A DNA stretch of 64,000 bases from Rhodobiaceae bacterium (GTDB taxonomy: Bacteria > Pseudomonadota > Alphaproteobacteria > Rhizobiales > Tepidamorphaceae). This document shows positions 37,883 through 47,424 of the stretch, piece by piece. The stretch lies in the NCBI GenBank assembly GCA_020637855.1, contig JACKJR010000008.1:45171-109170 (forward strand). Reading direction: 5' to 3'. The position numbers and the translations under genes are program-made. Below the pieces are notes generated by a model, which did no database searches, was not told where the DNA came from, and worked only from the letters and a program-made list of their open reading frames with translations. The first letter of the stretch is position 1; each line of letters opens with the position of its first letter.

Positions 37883-38153
37883 GGGCTGGCCGGGTCTCTA
37901 GATGAAAAAAGCCGGGGCCGGGGCAGGGTATTTGACCGTATATATAATTCCGAACTTGTCCCGATGGTTTGCGGAAACACGTGAAGGCGTGTGCAACGCA
38001 ATCTGGAAGAAACCTACTCCCTGACCTTGATCCGGCAAAGAAAAGAATGGCCTATTGTGTCTTGGGGAATGTCGAATTGCTGCGGTAAGGCAGCGCATGA
38101 ATTGTGTGCTGCGCCAATTCCGGGGCGATGGATGCCAAGGGATGCAAGAGGCC

Positions 38154-38930
38154 CTAGTTGTCCTTCGCCTCATTCCAGAGCCGATCCATTTCCTCAAGGC
38201 TGCTTGAAGCGAGATCCGTGCCCTGATCGCGCAGACTGGATTCAATGTGCCCGAAGCGCTTGCAGAACTTCGCGTTGGTGGCACGCAAGGCTTCTTCCGG
38301 ATCGACACCGAGCTTGCGTGCGACATTGACCAGCGCAAACAGCGCGTCGCCAACTTCTTCGGTGACGTTTCCGCCATTGATCACGGCATCGTCGAGTTCG
38401 CTCAATTCCTCGTCGAGCTTCTCCCAGGCGCCTTCGACATCCGGCCAGTCGAAACCAACGCGCGCAGCGCGTTTCGTGAGCTTTTGAGCTCGCAGCAGAG
38501 CAGGGAGACCGTACGGGATGTCGTCAAGCAGCCCCTTGCTGTTCGAACCTTTTCCCGCACGTTCGGAAGCCTTTATCTTTTCCCAGCTCTCGCGCACCTC
38601 GGAGACACCATTGGCCGTTTTCTCGCCAAAGACATGGGGATGCCGCCGGACCATCTTGTCGTGAATGGCCTCGACCACATCGCCGAACGCGAACAGATTG
38701 GCTTCCTCGGCCATGCGCGCGTGAAACACGACCTGAAGCAGCAAATCGCCGAGCTCGTCCTTGAGATCGTCCATGTCGCCACGCTCGATGGCGTCTGCGA
38801 CCTCGTAGGCTTCCTCGACGGTGTATGGCGCGATCGACGCGAAATCCTGTTTCACGTCCCAAGGGCATCCATTGTCGGGATCGCGTAGCCGCGCCATTAC
38901 CGCCAGCAGATCGTCAATCGGTCGTGTCAT
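38154..38930 (-). CDS. mazG: nucleoside triphosphate pyrophosphohydrolase MazG
   Basis: All-alpha NTP pyrophosphatase that hydrolyses non-canonical or excess nucleoside triphosphates. From the ATG at 38930 it is 258 residues. Two MazG domains are present. The first has NGCPWDVKQDFASIAPYTVE, then EEAYEVADAIERGD and LKDELGDLLLQVVFHAR, giving the metal-binding EExxE and ExxD acidic residues. The second has WEKLDEELSELDDAV and EEVGDALFALVNVARKL. The gene has its own AT-rich upstream region. It is separated from the MBL hydrolase by 240 bases. Confidence 0.92.
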   Translation of the reverse strand: MTRPIDDLLAVMARLRDPDNGCPWDVKQDFASIAPYTVEEAYEVADAIERGDMDDLKDELGDLLLQVVFHARMAEEANLFAFGDVVEAIHDKMVRRHPHVFGEKTANGVSEVRESWEKIKASERAGKGSNSKGLLDDIPYGLPALLRAQKLTKRAARVGFDWPDVEGAWEKLDEELSELDDAVINGGNVTEEVGDALFALVNVARKLGVDPEEALRATNAKFCKRFGHIESSLRDQGTDLASSSLEEMDRLWNEAKDN

Positions 38931-39044
38931 TGGCAATGCCTCCAGTCAGCAGGGCAGACATAGCCGACAGAGCATACGAATGCCATGCGCGCATAATTGG
39001 AAACGCGCCATATCGGCCGCATCTCACTCAATATACGTTTGTCG

Positions 39045-39060
39045 CATAATATATATTATG
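39045..39060. promoter_or_regulatory. 16-bp perfect AT palindrome upstream of mazG
   Basis: The sequence CATAATATATATTATG is its own reverse complement. It lies 115 bases upstream of the mazG start in an AT-rich gap, so it could be a promoter element or an operator. No binding protein is known. Confidence 0.35.
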
Positions 39061-39089
39061 GAACTTAATGAATGCGCCATACAATAAAC

Positions 39090-39134
39090 TGCCTGTAAGT
39101 CAGATTTGAGTATATTCCTCAAATTTTACAGGCA
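39090..39134 (-). terminator. large hairpin downstream of MBL hydrolase gene
   Basis: Outer stem TGCCTGTAA/TTACAGGCA (39090-39098 with 39126-39134) and inner stem ATTTGAG/CTCAAAT (39104-39110 with 39118-39124), with a seven-base loop and an asymmetric bulge. It begins 40 bases beyond the stop of the leftward MBL gene. The following leftward bases AGTTTATTG are only moderately T-rich, so termination is plausible but not certain. Confidence 0.5.
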
Positions 39135-39173
39135 ATTACCGCTATCTCCTGACACGCTCGGGTTTTACCTGCT

Positions 39174-39974
39174 TCAGGCTTCGCCGGCGATCCGCATCAT
39201 GTCATAAGCCGCGGTCACACCATCCGGCAGTTCGACGTTGAGTGTCGCATAATCGATGTCGCAATGCAGATTGGTCAGGATTGCACTGCGCGGCTTCAGA
39301 CGTTCGATCCATTCCAGAGCCGTCTCGACGTTGAAATGGCTGATATGCGGCGTATAGCGCAAGGCATCGAGCAGCAGCATATCGAGGCCCTGGAGCAGAT
39401 CGACACTTGCCGGCGGGATGTCGCTGACGTCCGGGATATAGGCTATGGCGCCGAAGCGGAAGCCAAGCGCGGGTGTCGGCCCATGGATCACTGGTATCGG
39501 CATTATCTCAAGCGCACCGCCGGCACCATCTATTGCCAGCGGCTTGCCGTGATCGAATTCATTCAGCTCAAGGATTGGCGGATAGATCGAACCTTCCGGA
39601 GACAGGAAGCAATAGCCGAAGCGTTTCCGCAGCGTTTCGCAGGTCGGTTCATCGGCATGCACGGGGATGCGCTTGCGATTGCGGATCACCAGAGGACGCA
39701 GGTCATCGATGCCGTGCATATGGTCGGCATGATCGTGCGTGAAAATCACGCCATCAAGCGCTTTGACTTTTGCATCCAGAAGCTGTTCGCGCAGGTCGGG
39801 CGATGTATCGACAAGAACGCGCGTCGTGCCGTTATTTCCATGCTGCTCGACAAGCACCGAACAGCGTCTGCGGCGGTTCTTTGATTCCGTCGGATCACAT
39901 GCGCCCCAGTCGTTGCCGACGCGCGGAACGCCGCCGGATGATCCGCAGCCGAGAATGGTCAGCCTGAGGCTCAT
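39174..39974 (-). CDS. MBL-fold metal-dependent hydrolase (PhnP-like)
   Basis: A 266-residue metallo-beta-lactamase-fold enzyme. It starts MSLRLTILGCGSSGGVPR, the opening strand and glycine loop of the RNase Z/PhnP branch. The metal-binding motif is FTHDHADHMHGIDDLR, followed by downstream His/Asp in PVIHGP, YIPDVSDIP and LRYTPHISHFNVE. A cyclic phosphodiesterase-like activity is known for PhnP; the substrate here is unknown. It overlaps the tatD stop by four bases, so the two are coupled. Confidence 0.88.
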   Translation of the reverse strand: MSLRLTILGCGSSGGVPRVGNDWGACDPTESKNRRRRCSVLVEQHGNNGTTRVLVDTSPDLREQLLDAKVKALDGVIFTHDHADHMHGIDDLRPLVIRNRKRIPVHADEPTCETLRKRFGYCFLSPEGSIYPPILELNEFDHGKPLAIDGAGGALEIMPIPVIHGPTPALGFRFGAIAYIPDVSDIPPASVDLLQGLDMLLLDALRYTPHISHFNVETALEWIERLKPRSAILTNLHCDIDYATLNVELPDGVTAAYDMMRIAGEA

Positions 39975-40789
39975 AGCCCTGCTGTGCCTTCAACGCTGCC
40001 GACGGCTTCCGCCGGAAACCGGTTGAACAGCCGCAAGGCATTGGCCGTGGTCAGCTCCGCCAAATCGGCCAATCCGATGCCGCGTGCGTCCGCAACGACG
40101 CGGGCCGTATCGGCTACGTATGCAGGTTCATTGCGCTTGCCGCGATTGGGAACGGGCGCGAGATATGGCGCATCGGTTTCAACGAGGATGCGATCTGCGG
40201 GCAGCTTTGCGGCGAGTTCGCGAAAGTCTTCCGACTTCTTGAAGGTCACGATGCCTGAAAACGATACATAGAGACCGATATCGATGCCGCGCCATGCCAG
40301 TTCGGGCTTTGACGAAAAGCAGTGCAGCACGGCGGTGAAAGCCCCCTTCCCCATTTCGTCTTCCAGAATGCTGGCTGTATCGTCTTCGGCTTCACGGCTG
40401 TGGATCACCAATGGCAAGCCGGTGCGCCGCGCGGCATCGATATGCTTGCGGAAAACATCTGCCTGAACGTCACGCGGCGCATAATCGTAGTGGTAATCGA
40501 GCCCGGCTTCACCGATGCCGACGACAAGCGGATCGTCAGCCTTCTCAAGGATCGTCTCGAGCGCCACATCGGCTTCCTCGGCCGCATTATGCGGATGTGT
40601 TCCCACGGTGCAGAAGACATCGGGGTGTTCCGCTGCGATCTGCCGGATAGCGTCGAATTTTCGCACACGCGTATTGATGGTGATGAAGCCGCCGACTCCG
40701 CGCGCACGCGCACGTGTCAGCATGTCCCCGCGATCCTGATCAAAATCGGGAAAATCCAGATGACAATGGGTATCGATCAGTCGGGACAT
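39971..40789 (-). CDS. tatD: TatD family metal-dependent deoxyribonuclease
   Basis: TIM-barrel metallohydrolase of 272 residues. The metal-binding motifs are LIDTHCHLDFPDF at the N-terminus, TVGTHPHNAAEE, GIGEAGLDYHYD, LPLVIHSREAEDDT, LHCFSS and ILVETDAPYLAPVP. TatD proteins are 3'-5' exonucleases involved in DNA or RNA quality control. The gene follows metG by 20 bases and overlaps the MBL gene, within the conserved tmk-holB-metG-tatD-MBL cluster. Confidence 0.94.
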   Translation of the reverse strand: MSRLIDTHCHLDFPDFDQDRGDMLTRARARGVGGFITINTRVRKFDAIRQIAAEHPDVFCTVGTHPHNAAEEADVALETILEKADDPLVVGIGEAGLDYHYDYAPRDVQADVFRKHIDAARRTGLPLVIHSREAEDDTASILEDEMGKGAFTAVLHCFSSKPELAWRGIDIGLYVSFSGIVTFKKSEDFRELAAKLPADRILVETDAPYLAPVPNRGKRNEPAYVADTARVVADARGIGLADLAELTTANALRLFNRFPAEAVGSVEGTAGL

Positions 40790-40809
40790 CAGATCACAGG
40801 TGCCGCTTA

Positions 40810-42360
40810 TCAGGCCTTTTCGGCATCTTCCTCGACATAACGCGGGAAAACCGGTGTTGGCTTGGGCAGGTCCTGACCGCTTTCCATGGCCGTTTCAAGA
40901 TCCGCGAAGCTGCGCTTGTCCTCGGCCACCGCTAGAATGTCGAGCAGCCTGGCGGCGGATTCCGGCACATAGGGCTGCGCATGGATCGCAACATGCCGAA
41001 GCACGTCTGCGGTCACGTTCAGCACCGTTGCCATGCGCTCGGGGTCGGTTTTGCGCAATGCCCATGGCTCACTGGCCGCGAAGTATCGGTTCGCGTCGGC
41101 GACAACGGCCCAGATGGCGCCCACGGCGGTGTGGATCTGCTGGGTGTTCATCGCCGCACGGGTCTTTTCCGTCAGAGCTGACGCGGCAGCGAGAATTTCG
41201 CTGTCGGCGTCCGACAATGCGCCGCGTGCTGGCATTCTGCCATCGCAGTTCTTGGCGATCATCGACAGTGAGCGCTGCGCCAGGTTGCCGAGATCATTGG
41301 CAAGGTCAGCGTTGATGCGCGCGACAATGGCCTCGTGCGAATAATTGCCGTCCTGTCCGAACGGCACCTCGCGCAGAAAGAAATAGCGCGTCTGATCGAC
41401 ACCGTAATGCTCGGACAATGTGAAGGGATCGACGACATTGCCGACCGATTTCGACATCTTCTCGCCCTTGTTGAACAAGAACCCGTGCGCAAAGACGCGT
41501 TTTGGGAGTTCAACGCCGGCCGACATCAGGAAAGCCGGCCAGTAGACCGCGTGGAAGCGCACGATGTCCTTGCCGATGACGTGGACATCGGCCGGCCAGT
41601 AGCGCTTGAACATGTCGCTGTCGGTATCAGGGTAGCCGACGCCGGTGATGTAGTTGGTCAGTGCATCGACCCAGACATACATGACATGACCGTCGGCGCC
41701 CGGCACCGGAATGCCCCAGTCGAAGGTGGTGCGGGATACGGACAAGTCCTGCAATCCGCCTTCGACGAAACTCCTGACCTCGTTCATGCGCTCGCGCGGC
41801 AGCACAAAGTCCGGGTGCGCATCGTAATGGGCCAGAAGCCGTTCGGCGAAGGCTGAGAGGCGGAAGAAGTAGCTCTCCTCCTCGTTCCACTCGACCGGTG
41901 TTCCATGGGGACCGCGGCGCACGCCATCCTCGCCAACGGTGGTCTCGCTCTCGGCGTAGAAAGCCTCGTCGCGCACCGAGTACCAGCCCGAATAGCTGCC
42001 GAGATAGATGTCATCGGCATCGGCCATGCGCTGCCAGATCGCCTGCGAGGACTTGTAGTGGCGCGGTTCGGTGGTGCGGATGAAATCGTCATTGGAGCAA
42101 TTCAGCGCGGCGGCCATACGCTGGAACTGCGGCGCGTTGCGATCGGCGAGTTCGCGCGCGCTCAATCCTTCCTTGGCGGCGGTCTGGGCCATCTTCATGC
42201 CGTGCTCGTCGGTGCCGGTCAGGAAATGGACGTCAAAACCATCGAGCCGCTTGTAGCGCGCCAGAGCATCGGTCGCGATGATCTCATAGGCGTGGCCGAT
42301 ATGCGGTGCGCCGTTGGGATAGGAAATCGCTGTCGTCAGATAGTATTTGGGCCGCGTCAT
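40810..42360 (-). CDS. metG: methionyl-tRNA synthetase
   Basis: Charges tRNA-Met. From the ATG at 42360 (MTRPKYYLTTAISYPNGAPH) the protein is 516 residues. The class I signature is NGAPHIGHAYE and the KMSKS loop is GEKMSKSVGNV. The anticodon-binding C-terminal domain follows. There is no zinc-knuckle insertion with paired CxxC motifs, so this is the shorter zinc-free form common in Alphaproteobacteria. An upstream in-frame ATG at 42375 is possible but less conserved. Confidence 0.96.
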   Translation of the reverse strand: MTRPKYYLTTAISYPNGAPHIGHAYEIIATDALARYKRLDGFDVHFLTGTDEHGMKMAQTAAKEGLSARELADRNAPQFQRMAAALNCSNDDFIRTTEPRHYKSSQAIWQRMADADDIYLGSYSGWYSVRDEAFYAESETTVGEDGVRRGPHGTPVEWNEEESYFFRLSAFAERLLAHYDAHPDFVLPRERMNEVRSFVEGGLQDLSVSRTTFDWGIPVPGADGHVMYVWVDALTNYITGVGYPDTDSDMFKRYWPADVHVIGKDIVRFHAVYWPAFLMSAGVELPKRVFAHGFLFNKGEKMSKSVGNVVDPFTLSEHYGVDQTRYFFLREVPFGQDGNYSHEAIVARINADLANDLGNLAQRSLSMIAKNCDGRMPARGALSDADSEILAAASALTEKTRAAMNTQQIHTAVGAIWAVVADANRYFAASEPWALRKTDPERMATVLNVTADVLRHVAIHAQPYVPESAARLLDILAVAEDKRSFADLETAMESGQDLPKPTPVFPRYVEEDAEKA

Positions 42361-42462
42361 GCGGGCTCCTTGCAATGAGTCGGGTCGGGTTGCGGGTTGC
42401 CGCGAAGGCCACCTAACAATCAGGGCTGCGTTTCAAGCGCAAGTGTCTATTCATCGATAGCG

Positions 42463-43521
42463 TCAATTCATGGAAAGCGACAATTCGCGGAATACGGCAA
42501 GAAGCGTGCGTGTCCTGTCGAGATTGAGAACATCGGATTCCCGCTTCATGCCCGTCACGTTCTGCAGGCAATTCGCCAGCACGGCTCCACGCTCAGTGTC
42601 TCCCTGCCCTACCGTTTGCCGCGCCATTTCAACCAGATGAAGGTCAATCAGTTCGAATACAACGTCGTAAGCGGTTCTGGCCTCGCGTGCAGCGAACCCT
42701 GCCGTGAAACCGGAAAGCATGCCCTGATCCGGATTTGGCAGGCTGTGCAGCAACCTGCCAGCCTCTCCAATCGTTTTTGCAATCACCGGATCGGATGCCA
42801 TCAAAGCACGCAGCACGCTGCCGCCGACCCATTTGTCGCACAACGAATCCTCCGCAACCGGCATGGTGCCGCCTGCATGCTCCACGGCAGCACGCAGGTC
42901 GGAAGGCTCCAATGGGTCTAGCGGCACGCGGCGGCAACGCGACCGGACCGTTGCCGGAAGACGTCCCGGAGTTTCGCAAACCAGCATCAGCACGGCGTTT
43001 CGCGGCGGTTCTTCCAGTAATTTCAATAATGCGTTGGCCGAAGCGGTGTTCATGTCATCGGCACGGTCGATAATGCCGACGCGGTATCCCGCATCGCCAT
43101 ATGCGCCACTGGCCGTCAAGCCGAAAAACGATACCAGTTCGCGGACGGAATCGACGTTGATGTTGCGTGACGCGCCAGTGCTTTCGTCCGCATCGAGCGC
43201 CAGGAGGTCGGGATGCGCGCCAGCCGCGACCTGCCGGTTTGTCCGGTCATCGGCGATGTCGGCCTGCGAACCTGCCTTGCCGGTCAGGAGACGGCGGGCC
43301 AGAGCATAGGCGAATGTTGCCTTGCCTATGCCTCTGGGGCCACAGATCAAAAGACCATGATGCAGTGTCCCGGCCTGCCAATCGCGCTCAAGAGCTGAAA
43401 GCGCGCCTGAGTGACCAAACAAGGCATAGGTTTCCCGCGGATGGCGCCATGGCCGCTCCGCTGCCTCACCACTAGTTTCTGCCTTGGTGCCGCTGCGCGC
43501 CAAACCGGAACCTTTGCTCAA
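42463..43521 (-). CDS. holB: DNA polymerase III subunit delta'
   Basis: Clamp-loader subunit of the replicative polymerase, 352 residues. The N-terminal AAA+ domain begins LFGHSGALSALERDWQAG with the P-loop-like GPRGIGKATFAYALARRLL. The DEAD-like region IIDRADDMNTASANALLKLL and EEPPRNAVLMLVCETPGRLP are diagnostic. Next comes the arginine-finger segment TVRSRCRRVPLDPL. The TTG start overlaps the tmk stop by four bases. Confidence 0.93.
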   Translation of the reverse strand: MSKGSGLARSGTKAETSGEAAERPWRHPRETYALFGHSGALSALERDWQAGTLHHGLLICGPRGIGKATFAYALARRLLTGKAGSQADIADDRTNRQVAAGAHPDLLALDADESTGASRNINVDSVRELVSFFGLTASGAYGDAGYRVGIIDRADDMNTASANALLKLLEEPPRNAVLMLVCETPGRLPATVRSRCRRVPLDPLEPSDLRAAVEHAGGTMPVAEDSLCDKWVGGSVLRALMASDPVIAKTIGEAGRLLHSLPNPDQGMLSGFTAGFAAREARTAYDVVFELIDLHLVEMARQTVGQGDTERGAVLANCLQNVTGMKRESDVLNLDRTRTLLAVFRELSLSMN

Positions 43522-44165
43522 TCGTCCTCGTCATCGAGGTCAAAGCGCAGCGATACTTCCTTCCATATGCTTTTCGCAACAGCATCCGGCGATTTGCGGG
43601 CATTAATCAGCACGCACCGGCCCGGCTCGCTGCGCGCAATTGCCCGGAACGCGGTACGGATTTTCTTGTGATACGAGATGTCGGCATCCTCGAAGCGGTC
43701 ACTTCCCTGCCCGGTTTCTCCGCGCGCGCGCTCAAGCCCTGTTTCAGGATCGATATCGAGGATGAAAGTCACATCGGGCCATGTATCGCCGATGACGGTA
43801 CGCTCAAGCGAACGCACCAGTTCCGACTTCACTTTTCCGGCGCGTTCCTGGTAGGCGCGCGTGGAATCGATAAACCTGTCGCAAATAACCCAGTCGCCAC
43901 GCTCCAGCGCCGGGCGTATGAGCGTTGTCAGGTGATCGTCGCGGGCGGAAAAGAACAGCATCATCTCGGCGACGGGACCTAACGGTTCTGCGGCGCCGGA
44001 CAGGATGATCTTGCGGATCAGCTCGGCTGCGGGTGAGCCACCGGGTTCACGCGTCTCGACAACGGTGATGCCCCTCTCACGCAAGGCTTGCGCAAGACGG
44101 CGCGCCTGCGTGCTCTTGCCGGTCCCTTCTCCACCCTCGAAGGTTATGAAGCGGCCTCGCTCCAA
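43518..44165 (-). CDS. tmk: thymidylate kinase
   Basis: Phosphorylates dTMP to dTDP. The 215-residue protein starts at a TTG (MERGRFITFEGGEGTGKST), giving the P-loop at residues 9-18. The DR(Y/F) motif is WVICDRFIDSTRAYQ and the lid region contains ERARGETGQGSDRFED. It lies 22 bases after dacA and overlaps holB. The C-terminal RFDLDDEDD is acidic. Confidence 0.95.
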   Translation of the reverse strand: MERGRFITFEGGEGTGKSTQARRLAQALRERGITVVETREPGGSPAAELIRKIILSGAAEPLGPVAEMMLFFSARDDHLTTLIRPALERGDWVICDRFIDSTRAYQERAGKVKSELVRSLERTVIGDTWPDVTFILDIDPETGLERARGETGQGSDRFEDADISYHKKIRTAFRAIARSEPGRCVLINARKSPDAVAKSIWKEVSLRFDLDDEDD

Positions 44166-44187
44166 GACACATTGTCCTTAAGAAGAT

Positions 44188-45390
44188 TCAGAAATACTGG
44201 CGCCACATCTGTTTCAGCAAGGCGAGTGCCGCATCCATTGCGCGCTTGTGCAGTGGACCGACATCGACATCCTCCTGAGCGTACAATGGCGCGTTCAACA
44301 GTTCGCTTTCGCCGTCATAGACGCGAAGGTTTGCTATGCGCGCACCTTTCTCGATCGGTGCAGAAACGGGGCCCTGATAAACGATTCGCGCGCGCAGGTC
44401 CGGTTGTGCGCCTTTCGGGATGAGCAGGTGAATGGGGCCTTTCCCCGCAACGCCAACACGGCCGACAGTTCCACCGAAGACACTGACGTTACCCGCGGTT
44501 TCGCCGGCATCGAACAAGGTTGCCTTGTCGAAGGCGCGAAAGCCCCAGAGCAGAAGCTTGCGGGCCTCTTCGCGCCGTTCCCGCATACTTGAAAGCCCGT
44601 TGACCACCAGAAGCAACCGCCTCCCGTCCTGAACGGCTGAACCGACGAGGCCGTAACCGGCCTCCTTCGTGTGCCCCGTTTTCAGACCGTCCGCGCCAAT
44701 ACCCATGCTCAGAAGCGGATTGCGATTGCGCTGGCGCACACCATTCCAGGTGAAGTCTTCCATGCCGTAGTAGCTGTAGTAGGTCGGATGCTGTTCGATG
44801 ATGTAAAGGGCGATTTTGGCCAGGTCGCGCGCAGTCACATGCATCTCCGAATCGGGCAAGCCGGTCGCATTGGTGAAATTGGAGCCTGTCAGGCCGATAT
44901 CCTGGGCCTTGGCATTCATCAGCCTGGCAAAGCCGGGTTCAGTACCGGCAAGCCCTTCGGCGATTGCGATTGCTGCATCGTTGCCCGACTGCACGACCAC
45001 GCCCGGAATGAGATCGGATAACGCGATCTTGGAATTGAGCTCGGCGAACATGGTCGACCCGCCGGAAACAGCTCCTCCCCTGCGCCAGGCGTCCTCGCTG
45101 ATGAGAAATTCATCCGTGATGGACAGCTGACCTTCCTTCAGCATGTCGAAGACGACAGCCATGGTCATCAGCTTGACCATGCTGGAAGGTGGCATGGGTT
45201 CGTTGCTTTTCTTGTCGAGAAGCACGGACCCGGTTTCGACGTCCAACAAGAATGCGTAAGGCGCCTTGGTTTCGAAATCCTGCGCCCATGCTGATGGGGA
45301 AAGCCAGGTTCCAGCCAATGCCAGGTAGGCAATCAACGCAATCCGGGTAGCAAACCTTCCGAAACGCTTGCAGTACAATACGAACACCAT
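44188..45390 (-). CDS. dacA: D-alanyl-D-alanine carboxypeptidase (penicillin-binding protein 5/6 type)
   Basis: Serine DD-peptidase that trims peptidoglycan stem peptides. The 400-residue precursor starts at the ATG at 45390 and has a signal peptide ending near PSAWAQ. The active-site tetrad is SMVK in PPSSMVKLMTM, the second motif is QSGNDAAIAIAEG, and the KTG box is DGLKTGHTKEAGYGLVG. A C-terminal PBP5-type domain follows, with a terminal amphipathic segment (LLKQMWRQYF) likely to anchor it to the membrane. The frame is open 28 codons further upstream. Confidence 0.94.
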   Translation of the reverse strand: MVFVLYCKRFGRFATRIALIAYLALAGTWLSPSAWAQDFETKAPYAFLLDVETGSVLLDKKSNEPMPPSSMVKLMTMAVVFDMLKEGQLSITDEFLISEDAWRRGGAVSGGSTMFAELNSKIALSDLIPGVVVQSGNDAAIAIAEGLAGTEPGFARLMNAKAQDIGLTGSNFTNATGLPDSEMHVTARDLAKIALYIIEQHPTYYSYYGMEDFTWNGVRQRNRNPLLSMGIGADGLKTGHTKEAGYGLVGSAVQDGRRLLLVVNGLSSMRERREEARKLLLWGFRAFDKATLFDAGETAGNVSVFGGTVGRVGVAGKGPIHLLIPKGAQPDLRARIVYQGPVSAPIEKGARIANLRVYDGESELLNAPLYAQEDVDVGPLHKRAMDAALALLKQMWRQYF

Positions 45391-45536
45391 GACACCGTCC
45401 CTGGTCAGGGGGCAGTTTGAAAACCGCTCTTCACAATTCAAGCTCCTGGCCGCGCAGCAACGACACACTGCCAAGGATTAAGGGCACATTAACCTTCCCT
45501 GACGGCAAGGCAAATGCAAATCCGGATTATTGGGGA

Positions 45537-46421
45537 TTATCTGGGATCGATGGATGCGGGATGGTTGAGGATGAGGCTCTCAATCCTGCTTGTCGTACCG
45601 CCACGTTGCACCCTGCTGCTTTCTATGGCTGCAAAAGCATCGGCAACCCGGTTGCCGGTCATCGCCCACGCTGGTGCGTAGGCCGACATGTCAACCGCAG
45701 GATTTGCCTGACCGATTGACCCGGTTGTTGTCAGCGACAAAACGTTTTGCGGACGAAGTCGCGGATCCGGACCATCCGTGTTTGCCGCAATGCGATTGTC
45801 GGGTATCGGCTTGACCTGCCCCGCTTCGGCATAAGTCGTGGTCAGCCAGGTATCATCGCCTTCCAGCGGCGCACGACCGATGTACTGGACGCGGACCTTT
45901 GCAAGTCCGTGGTGCCTCATATCAAGAACTTTAGCCGTCTGTGCGGAAAGATCGATCAATCTGTCATGCGCATAGGGACCACGGTCATTGACACGAACAA
46001 CGACAGAGCGGCCGTTTGACAGGTTGGTCACCCGCGCATAAGTCGGCAGCGGCAGGGTCGGATGCGCCGCAGACAGCGCATGCATGTCGTAGATTTCACC
46101 GTTGGCGGTCTGGCGTCCATGAAAATCGTCGCCATACCAGGATGCGACCCCGACCTCATCGTATTTCGTGTCTTCGCGCGGATAGTACCATTTGCCGGCA
46201 ACCTTGTATGGTTTGCCAACCTTATAGACACCACCGCCCTTCGGGATCGGTTTATTCGTATCGACAACGCGCTTGCTGGCGCTGACGCCAAGCTTGGGAT
46301 CGAAAGCGGATTCACGCAACGAGCCGCATGCGCTCAGTACGAGTGCCATTGCGACAACAACCGCAGCCCGCACCGTAACCGTGCGTTTGCGTTGCGAAAA
46401 ATATGACCTGCCCTGAGTCAA
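45537..46421 (-). CDS. rlpA: septal ring lytic transglycosylase RlpA family lipoprotein
   Basis: A 294-residue predicted lipoprotein. The N-terminus has a basic stretch, a hydrophobic core and the lipobox LVLSACGS. The double-psi beta-barrel domain has EVGVASWYGDDFHGRQTANGE, HPTLPLPTYARVTNLSNGRS and VRVNDRGPYAHDRLIDLSA, including the catalytic Asp. The C-terminal part has no SPOR domain and is Thr/Pro-rich. RlpA cleaves naked glycan strands at the septum. It precedes dacA in the same direction. The start is a TTG. Confidence 0.9.
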   Translation of the reverse strand: MTQGRSYFSQRKRTVTVRAAVVVAMALVLSACGSLRESAFDPKLGVSASKRVVDTNKPIPKGGGVYKVGKPYKVAGKWYYPREDTKYDEVGVASWYGDDFHGRQTANGEIYDMHALSAAHPTLPLPTYARVTNLSNGRSVVVRVNDRGPYAHDRLIDLSAQTAKVLDMRHHGLAKVRVQYIGRAPLEGDDTWLTTTYAEAGQVKPIPDNRIAANTDGPDPRLRPQNVLSLTTTGSIGQANPAVDMSAYAPAWAMTGNRVADAFAAIESSRVQRGGTTSRIESLILNHPASIDPR

Positions 46422-46917
46422 TGCCCCGGCTCGCTTGAACCCTGTATTCCTTCTGGCGTGGTCACAACCGTCACTGCGGCGCAGTCCGGTTGATTGCCAA
46501 AAGTTTAATGCAAAGGCGAGAATCCCGCCTAACCCGTAAATAAATCCCTAACATTTCGGCCGCCCGGTCGGCATGGTAAATGTCAGGTTAACGCCCGGCC
46601 CTGGACAGATGGTATTCCTATTCAGAAAATTGGGCAGCAATGAGACTGTAGATTGTTGTGCGCAACACGTTTGCATCCATGTCGCAAATATCGGGGTTCG
46701 TGCCGCGTATGCTCTTGCGAAACATGCTGAATGAAGCGAACGTAGGCGTAATCAAAGGCGGAGACGGGTTCAGCCGTTCAGGGAAAATCCCAACTCCGCA
46801 TGACCGGGGTGGCTCACGACAAGGGACAGACACAGCATGGCCAAACCGTGCGACCTTTTTTGTTGCCGCACTGCTGAATGGCAATGATCCGAAGGAGAAG
46901 TGAGGACCACTGGACCC
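46422..46917. other. intergenic region between rlpA and TRAP operon
   Basis: Nearly 500 bases between two divergent genes. Short ORFs exist on both strands but none shows a domain, a good ribosome site or coding-like composition. A small hairpin GGCG/CGCC lies near 46513-46528. Promoters for both flanking genes are presumably here. Confidence 0.45.
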
Positions 46918-47424
46918 ATGCCCCGTTTCATCGTCGCATATGTCCACTTCGTCGACCGTGTGAATTACAGGGTCGGGCGCTTCGCGATGTATCTCCTGTT
47001 CGTCCTCATGGGCATCCTGCTCTGGTCGTCGCTGTCGAAGTTCACCCCCTTCCCTTCGATCTGGACATTGGAAATGGCCCAGTTCGTCATGGTGGCCTAT
47101 TACATTCTCGGTGGTCCCTACTCGCTACAGCTCGATAGCAATGTCCGCATGGACCTGCTCTACGGGAGCTGGTCGGACCGGACCAAGGCCTGGGTCGATG
47201 CCTTCTCCATATTCGCGCTCATGTTCTATCTAGTCGTGCTGCTGATCGGCGGCATAGAGAGCACCTCCTATTCGCTGCAATATGGCGAGCGCAGCCCGAC
47301 GGCATGGCGACCATACATCGCACCGATCAAGATCATCACAGTTATCGGCATCTTCCTCATGCTGCTGCAGGCGATCGCCTTCTTCTTCCGCGACGTTGCG
47401 AAGCTGCGCGGAGAGAAAATCTGA
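46918..47424 (+). CDS. dctQ: TRAP transporter small permease (DctQ)
   Basis: Small membrane subunit of a tripartite ATP-independent periplasmic transporter, about 168 residues from the ATG at 46918; a GTG at 46900 directly behind GAAGGAGAA is the alternative. Four hydrophobic helices are visible (AMYLLFVLMGILLWSSLSKF, MAQFVMVAYYILGGPYSLQL, FSIFALMFYLVVLLIGGIES, IITVIGIFLMLLQAIAFFF). The conserved polar loop RMDLLYGSWSDRTKAWVD lies between helices two and three. Its stop overlaps the dctM start (ATGA). Confidence 0.88.
   Translation: MPRFIVAYVHFVDRVNYRVGRFAMYLLFVLMGILLWSSLSKFTPFPSIWTLEMAQFVMVAYYILGGPYSLQLDSNVRMDLLYGSWSDRTKAWVDAFSIFALMFYLVVLLIGGIESTSYSLQYGERSPTAWRPYIAPIKIITVIGIFLMLLQAIAFFFRDVAKLRGEKI

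Noticed and set aside
46618..46903. Short frames on both strands upstream of the TRAP operon
   Set aside because: They overlap each other, have arbitrary composition and show no recognised motif or consistent start signal.
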